Part shown: positions 47,301 to 57,700 of the stretch, one piece after another
Position numbering within the stretch: position 1 is the stretch's first letter
Layout of the letters: the number at the start of each line of letters is the position of its first letter
DNA from: Liolophura sinensis
Lineage: Eukaryota; Mollusca; Polyplacophora; Chitonida; Chitonidae
Direction: 5' to 3'
Length of the DNA stretch: 60,000 bases
Assembly: GCF_032854445.1 (NCBI RefSeq)
Contig: NC_088295.1
Location: 39,235,385-39,295,384, forward strand
The notes under the pieces: model-generated
The model's database searches: none
What the model was told of the DNA's origin: nothing
What the model saw: only the letters and a program-made list of their open reading frames with translations
Made by a program: the position numbers and the translations under genes

Positions 47301-48717
47301 CCTCTGAAGGAACTGTACCAGAATGTCCTTGACCCTCCTCTGTATGTACGGATCTCTTCTGTAGTCTAGCTGCGCCAGGCCTTGCACGAACTTAACATAA
47401 AAACGAAGGAGACTTCTTATTTATTTTGCACTAAGTGTGTTCTGGTGCCTGAGAGGAAAGCATCTAAACAACTCGGCCACAGTAACAACCACTTGGCAAT
47501 AACACCATTCCTAATTTAACCACTTGGCCAAACCACCATCCCCAACTTAACCACTTGACCATACCACCATCCCCAAGTTAACCACTTGGCCATAACACCA
47601 TCCCCAAGTTAACTGCATGACCATACCACCATCTCCAAATGAAACCGCTTGGCCATACCACCATCCCTAATTTAACCACTTGGCCAAACCACCATCCCCA
47701 ACTTAACCACTTGACCATACCACCATCCCCAAGTTAACTGCATGACCATACCACCATCTCCAAGTGAAACCGCTTGGCCATAACACCATCCCTAATTTAA
47801 ACACTTGGCCAAACCACCATCCCCAACTTAACCACTTGACCATAACACCATCCCCAATTTAACCACTTGGCCATAACAGCATTTCCAATTTAACCACTTG
47901 GCCATAACACCATCCCCAACTTCTGCAGATGGTCGTGGGTTTCCTTTGACCATAATGCTGGCCACCATCATGTAAGTGAAATATTCTTGAGTACGGCATA
48001 AAACACCAATAAAATAAACACATAACTTAAACATAACACCATCCCCAACTCAAAGTAAACAAATGCTAAAATATGACGTAAGGTTCATCATACAGACAAC
48101 TTAAAACTATGCATAAATATACGTTCATTTATTTGTTTTGATTTTTGTGAAGAGAGTTTAAGTCATTTAAACCTTTGAATTCTATGGTGGGTTTTATCAC
48201 AGTTTGGGAACTCTGACATCACAGGAAATTTTTCCAACTTTAATCACGAAACTGAATGATGTAACACTTCTTTTAGCCCATGAGTAAAAGATTACTGAAA
48301 TAATGTTCTCAAAAATACCTTCCTTCTGGTGAACATCAGGAAAAAAAGGTGATATATCATCAGAGTTCCTAAATACCTTCAGTATGGCCCATAAAGCCCA
48401 CCACAGAATTCATTGAAAGTATTTTTACACACAGTTTTCAGTCATCTGTAACCTTACTTCATATTTTATCTTTCTTTTACTTTAATCACTTGGTCATGAC
48501 ATCATCCCCACTTGGCTTTAACACAACCATCAGGAATGATACAGGTTTACTATTAATGAATGAAAAAAAGAATCTAACAAAAGTGTAGCTATACCAAATG
48601 GAGATGTTCCCTGAGAGTTGTCAGCAGGTTAGGGTGGACAGTCTTCCTGTGGTCAAACAGACTGTGAGGTAATACCAGGCGGTCAATAATGGCCGGAAGT
48701 GGACAGTCAGGCTGAGA
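41312..48717 (-). CDS. MMS22L: MMS22L C-terminal exons (six exons to the stop)
   Basis: Exons 48595-48717, 47292-47390, 45836-45967, 44792-44850, 41848-41982 and 41312-41510. They encode LVLPHSLFDHRK, PYIQRRVKDILVQFLQRF, FRQFILSLVVENFLK, GLSYITEVFKRT, DTVGLLEVLLEISL and LSLVGPLQRFAEKYV. Human counterparts include CLLLPHAVLQQEK and QLTSVFRQFIQDYG. The protein ends shortly after RKRGVGR, lacking about 20 residues of the human tail. The C-terminal region of MMS22L contacts RAD51 in vertebrates (family knowledge). Confidence 0.9.
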
Positions 48718-51700
48718 CTGAAACAAAATAAAGACTTCTGACTGAAACAAAAGAGGCTAATTTTTATACACAAGAAATGCAGCTTTAATGAAGTCATTTC
48801 AATGTACTCTCGTCATGAAATTATTAGAAATTATTAACTCTTCTGGCAAATTGTTACATACACTTTAAGTTAATACTTCTTTGATGTAACTTGATTGTAT
48901 GGACTGTCTCTTGGATGAAATAAATGAATTGTAACTGATTTATTAAGTACTTTGATGGAGGTAATAAGGCTAAACATGTTTACATTCCACAAACTTTATA
49001 CAGGGACTGTCGCGTTAGATCACATAAATTAATTAAAGCCCCTTTCTGGATAGGATATTGGACTCTAAGACAAATAACATTTATTTGGTTAATTGACTGC
49101 TATTCAACACCATGTTCAAGAATTTTTCACTTATACAATGTTAGCCAGTATTATGGGAGGAGCAAGCTAGTGTGTCTGCAGTAAACTACCAACCTTGGGC
49201 ACGTTACTGATAAACTTTCTTACGAATGATGTATAGATATGCATCGCACACCATGTTAGTGAAATGCACGTAGTCTTCAATGAACAAATGACTCTACAAA
49301 TGGTGTAGTAGACCAAATCTACAAATGGCATTGGAGACCAAATCTACAAATGGCATTATAGACCAAATCTACAAATGGCATTGTAGGCCAACTCCACAAA
49401 AGGTGCTGTAGACCAAATCTACAAATGGCGTTGTAGGCCAACTCTACAAATGGCGTTGCAGACCAAATCTACAAATGGCGTTGCAGACCAACTCTACAAA
49501 TGGCATTGTAGACCAAATCTACAAATGGCATTGTAGGCCAACTCTACAAATGGTGTTGTAGGCCAAATCTACAAATGGCATTGTAGACCAAATCTACAAA
49601 TGACCTTGTAGACCAACTCTACAAATGGCGTTGTAGGCCAACCCTACAAATGGCGTTGTAGGCCAAATCTACAAATGGCATTGTAGGCCAACCCTGCAAA
49701 TGGCGTGGTAGACTAAATCTACAAATGACATTGTAGAACAAATCTACAAATGGCGTTGTAGGCCAACTCTACAAATGGTGTTGTAGGCCAAATCTACAAA
49801 TGGCGTTGTACGCCAAATCTACAAATGACCTTGTAGGCCAAATCTACAAATGGCATTGTAGGCCAAACCTACATATGGCGTTGTAGGCCAACCCTGCAAA
49901 TGGCATTGTAGGCCAACCCTGCAAATGGCGTAGTAGACCAAATCTACAAATGGCGTTTTAGGCCAACTCTGCAAATGACGTTGTAGAACAACTCTACAGA
50001 TGGCGTTGTAGGCCAACTCTACAAATGGCGTTGTAGACCAAATCTACAAAAGGCGTTGTAGATTAAATCTACAAAAGGCGTTGCAGACCAAATCTACAAA
50101 TGGCGTTGTAGACCAACTCTACAAATGGCGTTGTAGACCAACCCTACAAATGGCGTTGTAGGCCAAATCTACAAATGGCGTTGTAGGCCAACTCTACAAA
50201 TGACGTTGTAGAACAACTCTACAGATGGCGTTGTAGGCCAACACTACAAATGGCGTTGTAGACCAAATCTACAAAAGGCATTGTAGACTAAATCTACAAA
50301 TGGCGTTGTAGACCAACCCTACAAATGGCGTTGTAGGCCAAATCTACAAATGGCGTGGTAGACTTAATCTACAAATGGCGTTGTAGACCAAATCTACAAA
50401 TGGCGTTGTAGGCCAACACTACAAATGACGTTGTAGAACAACTCTACAGATGGCGTTGTAGGCCAACACTACAAATGGCGTTGTAGACCAAATCTACAAA
50501 AGGCATTGTAGACTAAATCTACAAAAGGCGTTGTAGGCCAAATCTACAAATGGCGTTATAGACCAACTCTACAAATGGCACTGTAGGCCAAATCTACAAG
50601 TGGTGTTATAGACCAACTCTACAAATGGCATTGTAGGCCAAATCTACAAATTCACTGTTCAAGGCTGAGTTTGAACCCGCACCTAGAGCGGCCTAGAAAT
50701 TGAATATTTATTTAATTGTTGTTTAACACAAGACAAATATTGCAGCTAAAATATTGCTTAGACGTCCATAAAAGCAGCAAATTTCATATATCATTAATGA
50801 ATATAAACTGATGAATAAGACATATTTATTTTCTTCATTACTGGTAGTATTAAAGGAGAAGAAAACATAAAAATAATATCAAAATCATACGAAAAGCATG
50901 AAATGTTATATGCAAATATGGTCTTTAATATTTTTTTACATTTTTTCTTAAGGAGAAAAGGGTATTTGAAAACATTTTTGTATGGTGGGATTTGGGTCCA
51001 CAATTTGGTATATATTGTCTTTGCATAATAATGCTGTAAATAAGGATGTGATGCATGTCTAATAAATTTATTTGAATGCAATTTTAGATTATATCCAAAT
51101 CCATGGATTTAATTTGAATTATGATAATATTTATGAATATATTAAAAATATAAATATGATCAAACCACATAACCACATTTACTAGCTGAAAATACCAAAT
51201 TCTAGAGCATTTTAAATCCTTTACAAGTAACAGAAAATCCTCATTTATGACATTATTGCACAAAGACAATAGATTCCAGGAGGTGGTCCCCAATACCCAC
51301 CATACAAAAAATATTTTGAAGTGTTTTTTTCTCTTTCAAGAAAAATTGAAAAACAATATTGAAGACGACATTTACTAGCTTTTTGCACTCTTTCGTCTGA
51401 AGCATAAACAATTTTTATGTTTTCTAAACCTTTAAAATATCACATTCAAAATCTTTTCACCTATCTCATGACTGTCAAAGTTTATGGTTGCAGGAAAAGA
51501 ACCCTGTACTTCTGAAGACAGTTGAAAAACATCCTCACTTCAAGCTATACAGGGTTCATAAAGGTATAGGAAAATAGAATTCAAGGAGTTTTCAGTGAAT
51601 TTTTTGTCATTTTCAAGGCTAGTTTAAACATACCATGGTGCAAATTATAGATTATATTTTAAGTCTGAAATATAAATGCATTAATTTGCATGCATGTATA

Positions 51701-54700
51701 TTGAATAGTATGCTTGCTTTTGCAAGAGATATCTGCCCTTCAGCTCTGTAATGCGACACATTTGGCTCAGTTAAAAAATGAACACCACATATCATTATGC
51801 AGGGTTTCCTCTGGGTCGGTATTTCTTTTAGCCAGTCACTTTAGCCACTCTTTCTTTAACCATACTTCCTAAGCGGCCGTAACTCTTCTAGGTCTCCTTC
51901 TGTTATTTGTTTTTATCAGCCTGGGTGTAGCTGCTAGAATCAGTCTGGTCTCTTCCAGCTATATCTGGAATTTATCAAATGTTACATTTAGAACAATTGC
52001 CCTCAAAATAATGGACCAATGCTTGACAGCATGTTTTCTGTTTTTGGACAAAAAAAATCAATCCTTTTTTCAAACTATCTGTAGGATCCTAGCAAAATGT
52101 AATTTCTTCTATCAGAAAAAATTGTTACGAAATTGATTTGTAAATTCAATTTATATAAATGCAACATTATGATCAGTACATTGGAGTAACACAGTCTGAC
52201 AGGAGAAAACCAGACAGCGTACACATTTATGTAACGGCACATATTCTGAAACATTTAATTTACTTCAGATCCAAAAAAAAATACTTTATTATGTGGAAAA
52301 GTTTGAATTTTTCATGGGAGGTAAATTCATTTACAGGTGTAACTCTTCCTTGATTTATTTCCCTTGATAATTTTTTTTCTTTTTTATTTAACAAAAATGA
52401 TTTCAAGCATTATTTAATGTAAGTCAACTTGCAACAATGCTGAGTCCTCTTTGTAGATTTCTGTCAAGTAATCGCTATACAACTGTGTTGTTGTTCTTTC
52501 GCCGAGATGAGGCCGTTTGAAATGAAAGTAAGTGGATTACTTTCATTAGAAAAATTGCGAAAATCTGCTAAAAAAACCCAGAAAACTCTCATGGTAAATT
52601 ATGTATAACGTTTGTATTTTTTTAAAGTAAATAAATTTGACGCCAAAAATATTCGCATCTGTTAAAATTTTATCGCCATTTCAAACAATTTTTCTAAATT
52701 TGTGACAATGGCGAATGCCAGCAGAAGCCCTGATTACGGGAGAATTATCAGCGAGCTCCTGATATACAGACTCGGCGGTCAGCAGACAATGTTTAAGTTC
52801 GGGACAAACTAAGATGGTTATGACCTCCTTGGTCAGGGGTCGATCTGATGTATGTACTTTTCCAGCTAAACCAGATATCTTTATTAAGCAGCTCATACCT
52901 TGACATAGAGGAGAGGAGCACAGTATTTCACTAGATGACCCGTCATGTTATACACACAGGACAAGCTCTCTGCAGGCCCATAATTCCTAAGTATAGGGGT
53001 CACATAGCGAATCACATCTCGGCAATACAAGCATGCCTTAGTCCTGTATGCAATCTTGTTCATTAAACTCTAAAATCACCAAAAAATCATTAAATTTATT
53101 AGATAAAATATATTCCATCAGGTACAACAATATATACAGTAGTCTTCTTCACCCACTGAAATCATGTGGTCATCCAGAGGTGACTATAGTTCAAAGAAAG
53201 TTGATGTAATTTTTCCTTTACAAACCAAATATTGCACAAATGCTTTAAAAATAACTTATGAAGAGCAGGTATATGGAGACTGAAGCAAACATGGCTGTAT
53301 TAGTCCACCATGCATTAAATCTTTACATGACAGGAACTAATTTAAAAAATCTGAATGTACTCTTTGGTAAAAGGAAGTAGTGAATTTATAAACCTCTGCT
53401 TTGTTGTAACATCTTCCCATAGCTTTGACAAACTGGAGTAGTGAGGTCTCTACCACAGCTGGCAGTTCCATCTCTGCTTTCTCAAACACAGCCTTTACAT
53501 CAGACATCTGACACATGATTCTGTAAGAAATGGACACAATATGACTGCGTGATCTGATATGAAAGTGACCAAATCAAAAGCCAAATGAACAAATGAACAC
53601 ATATAAAATGAGAAAGGGCTTGACATCATAATTCTCATGTGGAAATATACAAGAAGAAAAACGTAAAGCACACCAGGTCTGATTTTCAAGAATAAAACAA
53701 GATCAGGAGGGCAAAGAGGTAAGATCAGGACTTGCATATGTTATGTTTATACTTAAAAGTTTGACATGTGAAAGGAGAGAACAGAGCACACCTTAGGTAG
53801 GTCTAATAGACAGGTAAACCAGGAGATACATGTAGGATCACAACGAATGATAACACACCTGTTTATACTGAGATAATCCTGTGATGAGGAGCCAGGTGTG
53901 TATCAGACAGGTCTGATAGTCAGGTAAACCAGGCGATACATGTAGGATCACAACGAATGATAACACACCTGTTTATATTGAGACAATCCTGTGATGAGGA
54001 GGGAGAAAGCAGAGCACACCTGAGCCAGGTGTGTGTCAGACATGTCTGATAGTCAGGTAAACCAGGCGATACATGTAGGATCACAAGGAATGATAACACA
54101 CCTGTTTATATTGAGACAATCCTGTGTTGAGGAGGAAGAAAGCAGAGCACACCTGAGCCAGGTCTGATTGACAGGTAAACCAGGAGATATATGCAGGAAC
54201 ACAAGGAATGATAACACACCTGTTTATAGTGAGACAATCCTGTGATGAGGAGGGAGAGAGTATATCACACCTGAGCCAGGTCTGATTGACAGGTAAACCA
54301 GGAGATATATGCAGGAACACAAGGAATGATAACACACCTGTTTATATTGTAACAATCCTGTGATGAGGAGGGAGAGAGTAGAACACACCTGAGCCAGGTC
54401 TGATTGACAGGTAAACCACGAGATATATGCAGGAACACAAGGAATGATAACACACCTGTTTATATTGAGACAATCCTGTGATGAGGAGGGAGAGAGTAGA
54501 GCGCACCTGGGCCAGGTCTGATTGACAGGTAAACCACGAGATATATGCAGGAACACAAGGAATGATAACACACCTGTTTATATTGAGACAATCCTGTGAT
54601 GAGGAGGGAGAGAGTAGAGCGCACCTCGGCCAGGTCTGATTGACAGGTAAACCAGGAGATATATGCAGGAACACAAGGAATGATAACACACCTGTTAATA

Positions 54701-57700
54701 TTGAGACAATCCTGTGATGAGGAGGGAGAGAGTAGAGCGCACCTGGGCCAGGTCTGATTGACAGGTAAACCAGGAGATAAATGTAGGATCACAAGGAATG
54801 ATAACACACCTGTTTATATTGAGACAATCCTGTGATGAGGAGAGAGAGAGTAGAACACACCTGAGCCAGGTCTGATTGACAGGTAAACCACAAGATATAT
54901 GCAGGAACACAAGGAATGATAACACACCTGTTTATATTGTAACAATCCTGTGATGAGAAGTGAGAGAGTAGAACACACCTGAGCCAGGTCTGATTGACAG
55001 GTAAACCAGGAGATATATGCAGGAACACAAGGAATGACAACACACCTGTTTATATTGTAACAATCCTGTGATGAGGAGGGAGAGAGTAGAGCGCACCTGA
55101 GCCAGGTCTGATTGACAGGTAAACCACAAGATATATGCAGGAACACAAGGAATGATAACACACCTGTTTATATTGAGACAATCCTGTGATGAGGAGGGAG
55201 AGAGTAGAGCGCACCTGAGCCAGGTCTGATTGACAGGTAAACCACGAGATATATGCAGGAACACAAGGAATGATAACACACCTGTTTATATTGTAACAAT
55301 CCTGTGATGAGGAGGGAGAGAGTTGAACACACCTGAGCCAGGTCTGATTGACAGGTAAACCAGGAGATACATGTAGGATCACAAGGAATGATAACACACC
55401 TGTTTATATTGAGACAATCCTGTGATGAGGAGGGAGAGAGTAGAGCGCACCTCGGCCAGGTCTGATTGACAGGTAAACCAGGAGATATATGCAGGAACAC
55501 AAGGAATGATAACACACCTGTTAATATTGAGACAATCCTGTGATGAGGAGGGAGAGAGTAGAGCGCACCTGGGCCAGGTCTGATTGACAGGTAAACCAGG
55601 AGATACATGTACGATCACAAGGAATGATAACACACCTGTTTATATTGAGACAATCCTGTGATGAGGAGGGAGGGAGTAGAACACACCTGAGCCAGGTCTG
55701 ATTGACAGGTAAACCACGAGATATATGCAGGAACACAAGGAATGATAACACACCTGTTTATATTGTAACAATCCTGTGATGAGAAGTGAGAGAGTAGAAC
55801 ACACCTGAGCCAGGTCTGATTGACAGGTAAACCAGGAGATATATGCAGGAACACAAGGAATGATAACACACCTGTTTATATTGTAACAATCCTGTGATGA
55901 GGAGTGAGAGAGTTGAACACACCTGAGCCAGGTCTGATTGACAGGTAAACCAGGAGATACATGTACGATCACAAGGAATGATAACACACCTGTTTATATT
56001 GAGACAATCCTGTGATGAGGAGGGAGAGAGTAGAGCGCACCTGGGCCAGGTCTGATTGACAGGTAAACCAGGAGATACATGTACGATCACAAGGAATGAT
56101 AACACACCTGTTTATATTGAGACAATCCTGTGATGAGGAGGGAGAGAGTAGAGCACACCTGAGCCAGGTTTGTATCAGACAGGTCTGATAGTCAGGTAAA
56201 CTTTGTGACAGAGCATCCACCACAGGTGTGTTCTGTAGGACATGGTTCAGGAATCTACACGAACATCTGAAAGAAAAATTTAATAAAATTCTGTGATTAT
56301 TCTGTTTGATTATTCTTTGGTGTCTACCATTGGCCTTGAAAATTAAGTGTAAATGACCAATCTTTACAAGCTAATGACAACTTGTCCTTGGAGGCTGCTA
56401 AATGAATGAGACGAATGAATCCAAGATCAGGGCCAAGTTTCACAAAGATGTCATACATGTGTGATAATTACACATATAGGACAGGTGTACAACAAAATAA
56501 TGTTGTCGCCGCATTGTGAGACTGTGCCCAGGATTGAACCTGTGCCCTGTAGGCTGCCAGCTGGAAATCACTTACATGTAACTTATCCACTGTCCAGTGA
56601 TCCACTGTCACCATTTACAAACTTAGATGGGTTAAAAAAGTTCATGAAACTTAATTCATAAACATTAAATCTTACAATAATGTAAATCCTCCTAACACAC
56701 ATGTAAAAGATTTAAGAGTCTAGTAAAAGAAAAGCCTTACCTCACATTCACATCTTCATTGAGTGCAAAATACTGAAAAATGCTGCACACAGACTGGTTG
56801 TCTTCTCCACTGTAATGTACATAGAATTCTTTTCAGATTGGTGGAACCTTTGGGCATCATTTTTCATAATCTTACCCAAAAACATATCGACATAAAGTCT
56901 TCAACACTTCCATGGCTACCCGGTATATAGATAGTAAGATTCTTGTTAATTTGTGGAATTCTGAATTATATTTATTCAACAATGAATTGATCATGTGAAT
57001 GATCATGACGTTTTGACAGCCTCATGCCTCATGCTGACAGCCTCATGCTTACAGCTTCATGCTAACAGCCTCATGCTGACAGCCTCATGTCATTTATCAA
57101 AACAAGCATGCTATGTCTTCTCGCATCTTACTAGTCGCATACTAGTTTCTAGTTTACATACTGGGTAAATGTATAAAGCTAAAGTGTGAACCAAAAACTC
57201 ACACAATATTTTATCCTATAAAATTTTATCTGCAGAGAGGAAATATATGTAGTTTCAGTTTCTAAAACACTGATGGTGTTTTGGGAGTTGCTGAATTGCA
57301 AGTATAACAAAAAAAGTTTTTGCCTTGCCCTCACATTTGTGCCGTGGACATACAGAGACATGCGATGAGGTCAGCTAGCTCTGGGGGTGGGGTATGTGTG
57401 GTCGCATGATTCTTACAGAATGGGTACACGCTCTGCCACAGGATGTCAATCCAGGCTGTTACAAAAAATGCAATAGTAGAGGTAATTACAGGCATTTCAC
57501 CTAAGGTTGAGTAAATATAAATGCGCTTAGACAAGCACATAAGATAACAACACTTTTTTCTGATAAGAAATTAATATCACACAAAAAACTCAGTGGCACT
57601 ATAAGATGGATGAATCAGTTGAAAAATGCCCAACTTTAGGTTAAATACTTACTTATTTATCTATTTGTTAATTTATTTCATTATTTTTTGGATTAGAGTT

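Noticed and set aside
49285-50652. CRISPR-like regular direct repeats
   Set aside because: The units are contiguous, with no unique spacers, and the context is an intron of an animal gene.
54081-56223. Sixteen overlapping minus-strand ORFs of 76-146 residues with near-identical sequence
   Set aside because: They are reading frames through the 118-bp array. The unit is not a multiple of three, so each ORF walks through all frames and stops at the same repeated codon.
57345-57354. Alternative donor gtatgt in MMS22L exon 57335-57455
   Set aside because: It would leave phase 1, which gives an in-frame stop in the next exon. The later gtgagg donor fits phase and similarity.
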